A stretch of 64,000 nt of DNA from Erodium maritimum (Eukaryota > Streptophyta > Magnoliopsida > Geraniales > Geraniaceae): positions 21,137,515 to 21,201,514 of the forward strand of contig OY997591.1 of NCBI GenBank assembly GCA_963921825.1, given 5' to 3'. Below the pieces are notes generated by a model, which was not told the origin of the DNA, made no database searches, and worked only from the letters and a program-made list of their open reading frames with translations. Numbering within the stretch: position 1 is the first letter of the stretch; each line of letters opens with the position of its first letter. Shown piece after piece: positions 12,520 to 24,262 of this stretch. The translations under genes were made by a program, and so were the position numbers.

Positions 12520-13765
12520 TCCACGGATACTGGCCCCTCCCCTCGGATTGGCCATGGGACCTGCGGCTATGCATCGCTGGGGAGTTTGGTCGATGTAGGG
12601 GCGGGCACCCAGGCCCTTGTGGCCGTACCAGCCGTATCAGGACGACGCGCCACTGATGAATCCTCTCCGGCATCTGCAGCGGCCTCCCGCCCCAGGGCCA
12701 CCCCTCGCCGGCATGGGTCCGCTCCCTCGATGGATCTGGGATCCTGGAGGAGGGACGATAGGCTGGGGCCTGCTTCCACGACACTCGAAGTTGGGAGCCT
12801 CGATCCCGAACAAACCGTTGCAGGTCGAATCGATGATCCCGTCTTCCGCACTACTTCGAAAGATCCGGGCGAATCACGACGAGAATTGACGATACCAGAA
12901 CGCTCCAATGGCACGGGGCCCAGAAGAATTGGCATCGCAGATTTGGTAGTTTGTTATTTCGTTCGTGTGCTAATTTTTTATCCTGTTTTAGGTCGAATAA
13001 ATTGTTGGCTAGACATTCTAGTTCTTGTGTTGATTAGGACTTTTCATTTAAAGTCTCGCAGTTTTGAGACGTTGGTAAGGAGTTGTCTTGAATTTGTACC
13101 TAGGGGTGTTCATTATAAACCGAGACCGGCCAAACCATCCGGCCCCAACCGTAACCGAAACCGTAGAACCCGGAACCGGTGGCACCGGGGTTGAAAACGG
13201 TGAAAAAATAGGTGAACCGACACTGTTTTGGTTGGATGCCGGTCCAGACATCTCTGAACCGGCGGTTAACCGAAACCAACCGGATTAGTTGCTAAATGGG
13301 CTTAGAAGGCATGACTTTGCACTGGGCTTGGAAGGCCTGATTCACTGCTGCCCAAACAAAGTATCATACGACCAAAACTTTTGGTCCAAAAGGGTATTTA
13401 CTAATATGCCATAACATCATGTATACACGCAAAAAGGGATTAGCTACTATGCATTTTCAGAACTTCTTCGATAGTTTTAGGGTGCGATAGTTTTAGGGTT
13501 TTATTGCCGACAATCTCAAATTTCGAATCTTGAAAATAGCTCTCGAATCTTCGAAGATCAGTTGCTACTCCCTCAAGCCCGTAATCCATGGCGATTTTTT
13601 CTATCATTCCTCTACTACTCGCAAAGGTTTGTGTTGATTCGAATCTCTACTGGTTTGATTGATTGTTTTTTTTTCGTTTGATTTAAATTTAATCCCCAAA
13701 TCCGTTTTGATTTATACGGTATCTATGTTGATTTCTTTTTTGGTTGAGGGATTTATGATTTCCCC

Positions 13766-13773
13766 TATAAATA
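13766..13773 (+). promoter_or_regulatory. probable TATA box of hAT transposase gene
   Basis: TATAAATA occurs 100 bases upstream of the proposed transposase start codon, giving a predicted transcription start near 13795 and a short leader. Placement relies on motif and distance only. Confidence 0.5.
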
Positions 13774-13865
13774 AGAGGGAAGAGAGATGGAGGAAGCACT
13801 ACAATCTTCACTCTCGAGTTTTCAGCGAACTGTCAAGCTTCTGTACGGCTCGAGCATAACTCCAA

Positions 13866-16810
13866 ATGGACGCCGGCAAAGAAAAGGTACGAAGCTCTAC
13901 TCTTCGTTTTTAAACTATCTGTTTGTTTGTGTTTCTATAATTTGCAAAGAAGTATTGTATTCGTTTTTAAGCTATATGTTTGCAAGGTATAAACTAATTG
14001 TTTGTGTTCATATATCCTTCAGTATTGTATTCGTTTTTAAGCTTCTGTACAGTTCGTTTGTAATCTCCAAACTGAGTAAAGTTTGTGTACAGATCATTTT
14101 TAAATATTGTTTCTAAAATTATTTTTATATTTGTATTAACTATTGTTAACAACTAACAATTTGTGTTAACTATTGCTCCTGCACAGTTTGTTTTTAAACT
14201 CCAAACTGTGAGTAAACTCCAAACTCCAAAATATTTGTAAACTCCAAACAATAGTTAAGAGTTTGTGTTAACTATTGTTTTTATTTTAATTATCAATGTG
14301 AACTTTTCTTTAATAATAGTTAAGTAAAGGCTATGTACTCCAAACTGGTCTTCATTTCATTGTGAACTAGTTTTAATACTAACTCTAGTTCACAGTGAAA
14401 TTAAAAGCTAATTGCTTTGATCAAATAGTTTTAATTATATTTTTAGATTTGTATTTACTTAATTCTCTGGTTATTTACTAACTCTCTTTTTTTTCTTTGA
14501 ATAACAAGTCTCTTACTAGTGGAAGTGAAACTATTGTTTCACTGGAAGAAGATGATGAAGCAATTGTTGTAGCTGCTGGAGCATCATCTGGAGCAGCGTT
14601 TGATGGAGCATCTCAAACAGCAGTTGGAATGGAACCAGTTGGAGCGGCAGCAGCTGGAACATCAGCTGCAGGTAAGTTACCTAAACCTTCTCGTCAGAAA
14701 TCTCTTGTGTGGAAACACTTTGATACTGTGATGTATGATAAACAAGCTTTTAATGCATGCAAGCATTGTGGTAAAAGGTATAAATCTGATTCTAATAGGT
14801 ATGGAACTAGTACAATGCATGGTCATATCAAGATATGTACTAAAAATCCTGCTTATAAGAAGTTCCAACTTCAATTAGCTTTTACCCCATTTGATCAAAG
14901 CAAAGAGGCATCACTAACATCTTGGCGTTTCGATCAAGATGCTTGTCGAAATGCACTAACCAAGAGGTTAGTGATGGATGAATTACCTTTCAGCTTCGTA
15001 GAAGGTGAAGGGTTCAAAATTTTTATGAAAATTGCATGCCCCCACTTCAAAATACATTCTAGGGTTACTTATATGAGAAGTATGTTTGCTATGTATGAAT
15101 CTGAAAAATTGAAATTGCATTCATACTTTAAGTCTAGTTCCCCAAGGGTATCTTTGACCACCGACACATGGACTAGTTGCCAACAAGTCAACTACATGTG
15201 TCTGACTGCCCATTTCGTCGATGACGATTGGGTCCTACACAAAAAAAAATATATAAATTTCACACCTATTGGATCACATACGGGTGTGGATATTTGTAAG
15301 GCTATATATGGTTGTCTTCAGTCATGGGGTCTTGATAAGATCTTGACTATAACTGTTGATAACGCATCAGCCAATGACAAGGCCGTAGAACAACTTAGCA
15401 ACAAGATGGATGCTTTGTCCACAACTGTCTTGGGGGGTGAATTCATGCACATGCGTTGTATTGCTCATATTTTAAACTTGATTGTGCGTGCTGGTTTAGA
15501 TCAAATAGGGAGATCAGTGGAAAAAATTAGGACCGTTGTTCGGTTCATTCGATTATCCCCTATGAGATTAAACCGTTTTAAACTTGCTGTCAAACAAGTG
15601 GGTATTGTTAGCAAGAAGTTGTTGAGCTATGATGTTTGTACACGTTGGAATTCTACTTATGCTATGCTAGATGCTGCTTGTAGTTTAGAAAAGGCGTTTG
15701 AAGAGTATGAACTTCTTGACCCTAATCTAAACGCGGAATTGGACAAGAAACTTAGCACAGATGATAACACCCCCTTAGAAAGGCTATGTGAACAGGATTG
15801 GGCTAATTGTAAAGCATGTGTGTCATTTTTGAAAAAGTTTTATGACATGACAAACAAAGTTTCTGGTTCATCATATGCCACTTCTAATCTTATTTTGGAT
15901 TGTGTCATTGATATTTATCTTTTCATTAAGAAAGGTCTTGCCTCTACAAATAGTGACATGAGATCCATGTCCAATCTCATGGCTGCCAAATACAATAAGT
16001 ATTTTGGCAATGTGAACAATATGAATTTGTTCATATTCATTGCCCCTGTTTTTGACCCTCGAAAAAAACTCAGTTTTGTGAACTATACTATTGAACATCT
16101 ATATCCAGCTGATCAGGTTGCCCTAATTATCCCTAGAGTCAAACATATATTAGATTCAATGTATGCTGGATATGTTAAACTTTATGACACTCATGTTGAA
16201 TCTAATTCACAATATGTTATGGGTAATGATGATGGGGACCTTGACACTGATATGATGTTCACATCTTATAAACGGCTTAAAAGTTCACAAGAGGTTTTAG
16301 GTAGAACTGAGCTTGAGAAATATTTGAGGGAGGATGATGTGAAAGATAAGACCAATTTCAATGTTTTGATTTGGTGGAAACAAAATGCATCTAGATACCC
16401 TATTATTTCTAGGATGGCCAGGGATATCCTGTCTATTCCAATCTCTACTGTTTCCTCAGAATCAGCCTTTAGTGCTGGTTCTAGGATACTCAATCCTTTC
16501 AGGTCCTCCCTACTCCCCTTGACGGTGCAAGTGTTAATCTGTACTCAAGATTGGCTCAAGAGTGACATTTCTGTACTCGAACCCGAGGTGACCCCAACAC
16601 AAGGAGCGGACATGTTAGCGAAATTAATGGAGGACCTTCGATTTGAAGAAGGTAAAAATTAGTTTTACAATCTGGTGTAATTTATTGATTTGAGTTTATT
16701 TAAGTGCTACAATTTCTAATGCAATAGTTGATTTCAGTTCTAATATAACTGTTGTTTTTCCAGATATTGTGCAAGCTGCTAGCACTGTTGGTGCCCCAAC
16801 ATTGTTCTAA
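13866..16810 (+). CDS. hAT transposase (BED zinc finger, RICESLEEPER/Ac-like)
   Basis: The transposase should cut and paste the enclosing hAT element. I propose three exons: 13866-13886 (seven codons, ATGGACGCCGGC), 14509-16651 and 16764-16810; all introns are GT-AG and the joined frame is 736 codons plus stop. Exon 2 alone is open for over 2.1 kb. Order of parts: acidic/alanine-rich leader; BED zinc finger (about 70-118, CKHC then HGHIKIC); RNase H-like core with Asp near 226 (TTDTWTS) and Asp near 291 (TVDNAS); C-terminal hAT dimerisation region with WW-KQNA, SSESAFSAGSR (Glu near 658) and a CTQDWL tail. No stop or frameshift is visible in the main exon. The tiny first exon is inferred from a donor in phase with a good acceptor; a start at the in-frame ATG 14497 is the alternative. 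The last exon adds about 15 residues. Confidence 0.9.
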
Positions 16811-17622
16811 CATATGGTGCACTTTTGGTGAATTTATACCTATTTCAGTTTGTAATTTGTATTTATTTTGGTGATTGTAATTATTTTCATCTAACTCTGT
16901 TTATTTGGTTGCTGCTGTTTTATTATATAAGTACCATGAAGTCATTCATGGAGATGAAGCTTTTACTTGAATTTGAAGGAAGTTCAACCATCAAGGATTG
17001 TAATAGCTTAGTTTTGAACTATTTGTATTTTTCATTATGTTCCTTTCAATTTCCTGTAACACTTTCAATATATTCAATAAAATTTAGGGTAGAGGGTGTT
17101 TTTCATCATTAGGGATGGACCAAGTTGAGTGCTTGAAGCCCTCCTTGATCTATCCTTAATGATTTTCATCCTAAAAATTTTTGATTAAATGACTTGTCTT
17201 TATGGTTTGATTCTGATTTAGAAATATAGTTAGCCCAGAGGTTATAATCGGGCCCAAACTGATAAGCCCAATCAATTGGGTGGTGCGGTTTCAAACCGTG
17301 AACCAACCGTTTTTAATTCGGTTGAAAACCACCCGGAATAGTATTTTCCGGTGCTAGTTGTGGTTCCAAAATATCGCACCGGCCAAACTTCCGGTTGGTT
17401 CACTAAACATGTGTAATGGTCGGTTAAACCGACCATGTACACCCCTATTTGTACCTACGATTTCAAGTAGGTTATTATTATGGGTCTATGAGCGTTGGGC
17501 GTGCTACGGTCGGCTCGGACATACATCTGGAACCCTGGACGTTTTCGTCCTTTCTTGTTTGACTACCTTTGGGTATTAATACAATTCTCCGGTTACCCGT
17601 TTCAAAACAAGAGTGGAGAAGA

Positions 17623-17734
17623 TGGGCCTTGACAATCATGTCTGTTATGGCCCAACACTACATGAAGATAAGAACGGCCCAAAACTTGTCGAATCGGCTC
17701 AAGCAAGCCCATTCAGTACGTACCATTAGGGTTT
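17623..17734 (+). promoter_or_regulatory. RPL31 promoter: site II motifs and telo-box
   Basis: TGGGCC (17623-17628), GGCCCA (17649-17654 and 17676-17681) and AGCCCA (17706-17711) are site II (TGGGCY) elements on either strand. TAGGGTTT (17727-17734) is a telo-box. This combination is characteristic of plant ribosomal protein and other proliferation-linked promoters, where TCP-type factors and telo-box binding proteins act. The motifs precede a pyrimidine-rich leader (GCTCTATTTCGCTACCC). The first site II element lies only 2 bases past the duplication bounding retroposon copy 2. Confidence 0.8.
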
Positions 17735-18114
17735 GGTGTTGCTCTATTTCGCTACCCTCGTCTCCTTCTCCGCCCAAACGTCCACTCAAACCCCAAGGTA
17801 TCTCTATTCTCTGCTCTCTCTCCCATCTTCAGTTCGTTTCTCAGAAGCTAAATCTGACCGATCATTTTGGCTTCCGGGAAAATAAGAGAAAGTAGTTTGC
17901 TCGATCATACATTTCCTCATTTTTCTTAAAAATCCATGTCAAAGCATTTCATTGTCTCATCGTTTATGCCCTTGGTGTTCGATCAATTGAGTTTATCATC
18001 TTTTACGCAGATCTTAGTTTCTTTAATAGTTAATAAGTTGGTTTGTTGTAGGATTCATATCTAACGATAGCTGTGATTGAGCGCAGGTGTAGTTGAAGAG
18101 AGGCTGCGAAGATA

Positions 18115-19530
18115 ATGGAGAAGACAAAGGGGAGAAAGGAGGAGGTTGTAACCAGAGAATACACCATCAACCTCCACAAACGCTTGCATGGCTGGTCAGT
18201 ATTTCTCTCTCTTTGTTTGGAACTTATCATTTGCTAAAAGTGGTCTTTAGCTTGAATCATACTCCTTTTGGAAGCTCTGCTTGATTAAATTTTTCTGTTT
18301 TACTAGTGTGATTCACTTGTAATTTTCTATGGTATTTCTCATAGTATGCAGTCTAATGTTAATTGTTATTTTTATGAAATCTCTAACCAGTAGCTTTTCT
18401 TCAGATTAGTTGCAATATGTTTAATGGTGTGGATTTTGTACATATTAATCTATGACCAGAGTGAATGGTGGGCAAATAATCTTTGATACCCTCCTTAAAA
18501 ACTCCAGAGTTGGCTACTTTATTGTAGATTTCTTTGATGTGCATGGTTAATTTCTACATGTGTTTCTTGTTGGATTTATACTCTCAGTAATCTTTGTTTC
18601 CATTCCCTACATTGGCTTTGTTCTGTTTGTTCCAATGATCAAATAAGTCAACTCTTCATTTTCCAGTCACCTGTGAAATGTCAAGTATATTTCACTTTGT
18701 ATGGTACTTTAATGCCATCCTTTTTGTATTGCCTAGCTATGTATTCTCTTCTTTTCTAACATTATATGCTTTCTGTTTGAAACTACTGATGTAGAATCTG
18801 TTTCATATTTATTATGCATTCATGTGTTTGAAATTTTCTTTCCTTCTCATAACCAGCAGATTGCTCTGCCACCTAGTCACTTGTCATTTGTAACCTACCG
18901 GATTATGTATTTTAATTTCTTTTTATTTGATTTCATAGTCTCGGTGTCTGGAATGAGATGTACCCCTGTAACAAATTGTAGTACATTATGATTATATATT
19001 TACTTGTTATGCTTGCATGAACCAGTTATTCCTATTCCCTTTTTTATTGAAAGATAGTATGTAGTTCAGTTCTCAGTAATTATTAAGTGCAGCGGCATAG
19101 AAAGTCATTTATGCTGGGTTAGTGATGCATAACATATTTCTTTCAAGATTTATACCCGCCTTCAATTCAATGGGTGTAAGTTGTTTCTACATCAGACACT
19201 TTACACAATGCATTCTGATGATTCTGTTGCTTTGTCATTTTGGATAATAGCACATTCAAGAAGAAAGCACCCAATGCCATCAAGGAGATAAGGAAGTTTG
19301 CGCAGAAAGCCATGGGAACTAAAGATGTGAGAGTTGATGTCAAGCTGAACAAGCACATCTGGAGCAGGGGTATTAGAAGTGTGCCTAGGAGGGTCCGGGT
19401 TCGCATTGCTCGCAAGAGGAATGATGATGAAGATGCAAAGGAAGAGCTCTACTCACTTGTTACTGTTACAGAGATCCCTCCAGAAGGTCTGAAAGGGTTG
19501 GGCACCAAGGTGATCGAGGATGAAGATTGA
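18115..19530 (+). CDS. RPL31: 60S ribosomal protein eL31
   Basis: This is a structural protein of the large cytosolic ribosomal subunit, located near the exit tunnel. Coding exons are 18115-18194 ([18 protein letters not shown] onward) and 19251-19530; the 1056-bp intron splits a Cys codon (TG|C) and restores the conserved join RLHGC-TFKKKAP. The product is 119 aa, the usual family length, with the hallmark stretches [17 protein letters not shown] and [15 protein letters not shown] and an acidic C-terminus. The intron donor is GTCAGT, a weak but valid GT site. A 5'-UTR intron is likely, with donor at 17798 (CAAG|GTATCT) and acceptor ending at 18051 (TTGTTGTAG); an alternative acceptor ends at 18086. 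All key residues are present and the gene looks functional. Confidence 0.95.
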
Positions 19531-20068
19531 TTATATGTTTGTCCTCAATGGGCTGGTGAAATGTTTATTAAGTGATAGTTTTGAAAGAGTTTCTAGTGTT
19601 GTAAGACCTTTCTGGTGCTTGAGATGCACTTACATTATTTTGACTATCAAATTTCCTGCTGTTTGTTTTGCTTGGACCAAAACTACGCATTCTTGATCTT
19701 CATATTTACTTTTCCGAAAAATTGAGTTCTAAAAGGCTTGGGCCACTAAGTTTGTATTCTAGGGAGGTTATTTAGCAAACAGCAGATCTCTGATTCATAT
19801 GTTTGAAATGCTAGCTGTATTGAGTTGTCGAATAACTTGTTTGAAAATAGGGCCAGGTCTCCGTCTGGTCGGGGTTATGACGTCCATCTAGTTGGGGTTA
19901 CGACTTTTGAAACCGATCTGACTTGGGTAATGGATTAATCAGGCGAGTTGGATCAGGCAGCCGGTCAAGACAAATCAGAAAAAGTCAGTTTCAAAGAGTT
20001 GGATCAGGCAACCGTTTCAGATGAATGGGAAAAAAATCAGTTTCCAACTCTGACATTCTAAAACAAAT
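19531..20068. other. RPL31 3' flank, then unannotated DNA
   Basis: The first 150-200 bases are probable RPL31 3' UTR (T-rich). After about 19850 a short GC-richer stretch begins (GGTCGGGGTTATGACG / GTTGGGGTTACGAC, a small direct repeat) with no coding signal. Confidence 0.4.
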
Positions 20069-20280
20069 CCCTATTTAGCAGCTCAAACTCTTATCCTTCT
20101 TATTTTAGACGAATCCTCGACTCTAGTTCAAACCTTTGCCCTATTTAGCAGCTCAAACTCTTATCCTTTTTATTTTATACGAATCCTCGACTCTAGTTCA
20201 AACCTTTACCCTATTTAGCAGCTCAAACTCTTATCCTTCTTATTTTAGACGAATCCTCGACTCTAGTTCAAACCTTTACC
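20069..20280 (+). repeat. 70-bp tandem repeat, three units
   Basis: Units start at 20069, 20139 and 20209 with CCCTATTTAGCAGCTCAAAC and are nearly identical. The reading frame across them is a by-product of the repeat. Decayed partial units may extend to about 20400. Confidence 0.85.
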
Positions 20281-20802
20281 CCATTCTTCTTAGGCGAACT
20301 CTTATCTTCTCAAACAAATCCCCACTTTGTATCCCAAATTCTTATCGTCCTTTTCGAACTCTCATATCCTTACGGTCTCAAACTCTTGAACAAGGATATT
20401 ACACGAGTCTCTACACCTAACCCATTCAACAACTCATAGTCTTTCTCCCTCTCAAACAGACCATACATAACCCTGATGGATCTCAAACGGAACTATTGTT
20501 AGTTTTATATCTTACGTCAATCTTGATCATGTTAGAAAGGCATTATACTTTATTAATATATTGACACTTTTATTATTATTTTGTTAAATGTTAATTGTAT
20601 GAATAATCAACTTTTTCTAAAATCATCAAGTATGTGACTCGATAGTAAAACTCTTAGATGTATAAGGAGTATTATTCTAATGATCTATTGTCTACTAAAA
20701 CTAGTTAGATGTTGACCGATGATCATGTTCTACTGATCATATATATGCGATATGAAGCAAATCATAGATACTATTTGGTGAAATAGTACTGGATGACCTA
20801 AT
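20281..20802. other. AT-rich DNA, no gene seen
   Basis: Nothing recognisable is present apart from possible decayed tandem-repeat remnants at its left edge. The pararetroviral match begins at its right edge. Confidence 0.3.
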
Positions 20803-20998
20803 AAGTCGAACGGTGATACGGTCACAAGGCACATGACGGATGTTAAAGGTAGGTTGTGGTGTCTGGGAATATGGTTCATGGAGGTGGTCGATCTTGTCTG
20901 TAAAGAACTCGATCATTTGAGGGCTGTAGTGATTAAAGAACTCAGACTCGAAAAGACGGGAGTAAGCAGGTGTACAATTCATGATTTTGTAAAGCGAC
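20803..20998 (-). mobile_element. endogenous pararetrovirus leader fragment
   Basis: About 195 bases match 28929-29122 closely (for example CGAACGGTGATACGGTCACA and CATGGAGGTGGTCGATCTTG in both). They are therefore a second copy of the pararetroviral leader/early region in the same orientation. The match stops where the Ty3-like fragment begins. Confidence 0.7.
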
Positions 20999-23900
20999 CA
21001 GAATGATACTTATACCGACGGACGTTCCGGTATAGGGTATCGCGACCAAACTGCGGGTGTCGGTGTGACGTCTCTACCGACGGTGGATTTCGGTATCGAC
21101 TAACGAGCTTAAGTGTTTTTCGTGTGCTTGAAGGGGATGACTGTGAGTTTAAATCGGACGTTCCCTGAGAACGGATTAAGTGAAGCGCTTTCGTTTTAAA
21201 TTTCGAGGACGATATTCTTTTAAGGGGGGTAGATTGTGAAGACCACCTCGATAAAATTAATTAAAAGACTAATCTTTTTCGTTTGGTTTGACGTGGTTAA
21301 AAAGCGGGTTAAGTTTTTGGAGCAAAAACAAATCGAAGAAGAAAAGAAAAGATTTTTCGAAAAGAAAAAAAAAAAGGCTGTTTCGGGTTGGGCCGGACCC
21401 GACCAAACTGACCGGCCAGACCAGACCCGCCCAACCAAATCTCTTCTTTTGGACCGGGAGGCCCGTTGTCAGCCGAGGCCCATTACCGCCTGAAGCCCGT
21501 TTTCAGGCTGAGACTTTAAAAGACGAAATTAGGGTTTAAACCCTAATTCAGTCTCTTCTTCTTCACAGCCTCCATTCCCGATCCCTCTCCTCTCGATCTC
21601 CAACCCCCCTTCCTCTTCCCCAGTCAACCCAAGCCGCCACCACCGAGCTTCACCGCTCGTCTCTCCCTCCGCTTCAGCTCAAGCACCCAAGCTCCTTCTA
21701 GATCTCGTGCTCCGCCGAGCTCATCTCCTTCCCTCACCTCCCTCCGCTCCTTCCTGACGTGGACACTGTCGCCGTCGTCTTCAGTTCCCCCGAGCCACCG
21801 CCCCAGCCCTCAATCCGAGCCCCAACCGCTCCTCGGTCCAACTCCGGCACCGCAACCCTTCCTCCCTTCTCCTTCGTCGTCCGAGCTCCTCGCCGGCGAA
21901 CTCGACGGATCCGGGACGGAATCGTCACATCCGTTCGGATCTGAGGCGAGCCTTCCACCGCGCTCCACCACGCCCATCCCCGTAGCCGTCTACTTTCCCC
22001 ACGGTGAGTTTACGACCCGTGGAGCCTCGGCAGGTAACGGCGCCGCCGATGGCCGGCCGGAGTTCGTCTGAGCCCTCTTCCCCCTTCTCGTTTCTCTTCT
22101 TCCGTTTGTTTTCGTTTCCGAGCATTTTCGTTTCTGGACTTGTGGATCTGGTTGGGTTGGATCAAGCTGAGGTTGAGTAAAGTACTTGAATTTGAAAAAG
22201 AAGCGTTTTGAGAATCGAAAATCAGTTTTAATTGATAAAAGGGAATTAAATTAAAAAGGGGTAAAACTATCGGATTTGTTTAATTTGGGTACTTTTGGAC
22301 TGTTTGATCGAACTGGAAACCGAACAACTGAACTGGTTTGTTAATCGGACCTAGGACGGGTTTAAAAGCGGAACGCTGTTTTGGGACACCTCGAAAACCA
22401 TGCCTCGAACTTGTGCCTCGGGATCTGTGCCACGGAACCAGTACCTTGGGAACCGTGTCTCGGAAATCGTGCATCGGGTTTCGTGCTTAGGGTTCCGGTG
22501 TTCGAACACGATTCGTCGTAATCCCGCTTTTAGCCCGCTCGAGTCTAAAAGACAACTTTTCAACTTAAAACGAAACCGTCGTCTCCTTTTTGATTAATTT
22601 GTGAAACCGGTTTTAATTGGGGCTTTCGTTTGAAATTAGAGTCCGGCTTCGATCGAAGAGAAGACCGGAGTTAAACCCAGATGCGGACTTCGCCCTAGAA
22701 GACGGTGTTGGCCCGGTCGTCAGCAGCTAGGAGACGCTGCTGTGGTATCGTCTTTAGGTAGGGAAAGTAGCGAATACCAGTTTAATTACGGAAAGTTACT
22801 AGTATGCATGCTAGGAATTAATAAAACTGGAAAGACGTTTATACCAGATGATAACCGGACGTGTCGTAGTAACATGTAGGATGAGAACAACTAGCGTAGC
22901 CGATTGAACTGCGAACGTTTACGTTTCTGTTTTGGGAATTGATGTGCTGGTAGATCGGCCGTGTCAAGCCGTAGGTTGCGTGTTGTTTGGTTGCCTGCTG
23001 TTGTTTGATGTGCTTGCCGTGTGAGTCGGTGTCGTTAGGGTTAATAGACATGATTAGTATAACCGTTGAGCTTGTTGTTGATATGTGTGGGCAAGTGTGT
23101 CGTGCTTGTGTTGATGTGAACTCTTGGTTGTGTGATGGTCGGGTGAGTGATAGATCGACGTGACTGGTTGTGGTAAGTTTGCTGGGCCTGTGAACCGTGT
23201 TCGATCTGTTGCATTTCGATGCGTGATTTTAGTTTGTTGTGTGATCCTTGAGGGTGGTATTCTGGTTGTGTTTGGGGCCTATGGGTCGTTGTTTGGGGCC
23301 GACGGGCCGTAATAGGGTAGAGGCCTACGGGTCGTGTTGGGCCTACGGGTCGTATTGCATAGGGCCGACGGGTCGGAGCCGACGGGCCGCATCATATCAT
23401 CTTGCATAGGGCCGACGGGCCACATCATATCATATTGCATAGGGTCGACAGGTCGGAGCCGACGGGCCAAATCATAGCATAGTGGGCCTACGGGTCGTGG
23501 TTGGGCCTGAGGGTCGTGTTGGGCCTACGGGTCGTGATGGGCACTGGGTGCCGTGTTTCAACCTCGATGATCTATGATCCTTTGGAGACGTTTCCTAGAG
23601 TCCCGACGAATGCGTCCTTGTAAGGACGTCTCCAACATTCTTGACGTTATACGTCTTTGTGACGTTATGCGCCTCCTCTGGATCGAGAGGTAGTCCGATG
23701 GATACTTGACCTACCGTTTGATATGATGATGTCGGGCTGTGTACAGTCGACGGAGTTCTAGGATTGTAGTACAGGATGTGTGTGCTAATGGTTTCTGTGT
23801 TTTGATACGTTCGTTGCTTGGTTAGTGGTTATTGCACGAGAGTTGTCAGTTTGTGTGTTTTGGTAAATTTGCTATGAACCCCGATCGGTAGTTAGTCGTG

Positions 23901-24262
23901 TTGTACTAGTATGCCCTAATTGGACGGTTACTCGTGGTGGTGAGCCTATGTTCGTCACCTTAACTACTTTCTCTACTGGGCGAAAGCTCACCCCTTTCAT
24001 TGTTGATTTTCAGGTGTTGAGCGGGGTTTGTGCTAGCAGGACACAGCTGAGCTTGGGAGCTGGCGAGGGTCCTAGGCTAGTAGGTCTAGAGACGTGCTGT
24101 TGTTTTGGGAACTAAATTAGTACATCGTTTTTATGAGCTGTTAACTTTGTCAATTGTTTTATTATTACTTTTGAAATTTTATCTTTCGTATTTTTACCGT
24201 GTTTATTTATTATTTCAAATTCACGTCTCGAGTCCGGTGAAAACCGGATTTGGGGCGTGACA
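20999..24262 (+). mobile_element. 3' end of a Ty3/gypsy-like element with LTR
   Basis: It consists of about 235 bases of internal 3' region, a polypurine tract (AAGGGGGGTAGA, about 21222-21233), and a 3.0-kb LTR at 21235-24262 that starts TGTGAAGACC and ends GGGGCGTGACA. The AGCTCACCCC motif lies near 23985. The LTR contains an array of short GGGCC(G/T)ACGGG-type units (about 23275-23560). The element is a fossil fragment lacking its 5' part and lies between two pieces of pararetroviral sequence. A long-LTR chromovirus such as Tekay/Del would fit, but no pol domain is present to confirm this. Confidence 0.75.

Larger units (their letters stand above)
13101..17447 (+). mobile_element. complete hAT DNA transposon, 4.35 kb
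   Basis: Terminal inverted repeats TAGGGGTGTTCA (13101-13112) and TGTACACCCCTA (17436-17447) match at 11 of 12 positions. A perfect 8-bp target duplication TTTGTACC lies at 13093-13100 and 17448-17455, the duplication size diagnostic of hAT elements. Both subterminal regions are rich in CCGGT/ACCGG and GGTTAACCG-type motifs in inverted orientation, as expected for transposase binding. It encloses one uninterrupted transposase gene (13866-16810) with its own TATA box. The element sits inside retroposon copy 2, so it is younger than that copy. It could be autonomous; I see no structural reason against it. Confidence 0.95.
10526..17608 (+). mobile_element. GC-rich retroposon copy 2, split by LTR and hAT
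   Basis: Three separated pieces (10526-10740, 12520-13100, 17456-17608) line up in order with retroposon copy 3. The first carries the ACTAGGGTTT start region; the second carries the stretch encoding a PxWPYxPxx-like frame; the third carries the 3' end with TATTAATACAATTCTCC and a degenerate A-rich tail. Flanking 12-mers AAGAATGGAGAA (10514-10525) and AAGAGTGGAGAA (17609-17620) match at 11 of 12 positions and look like the target duplication. A minus-strand LTR and a hAT element inserted later. About 950 bases belong to the retroposon itself. Confidence 0.65.

Noticed and set aside
12472-13194. 240-codon frame with a proline/serine-rich product
   Set aside because: It runs from retroposon copy 2 into the hAT terminus at 13101, so it cannot be one gene. 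It reflects GC-rich DNA poor in stop codons.
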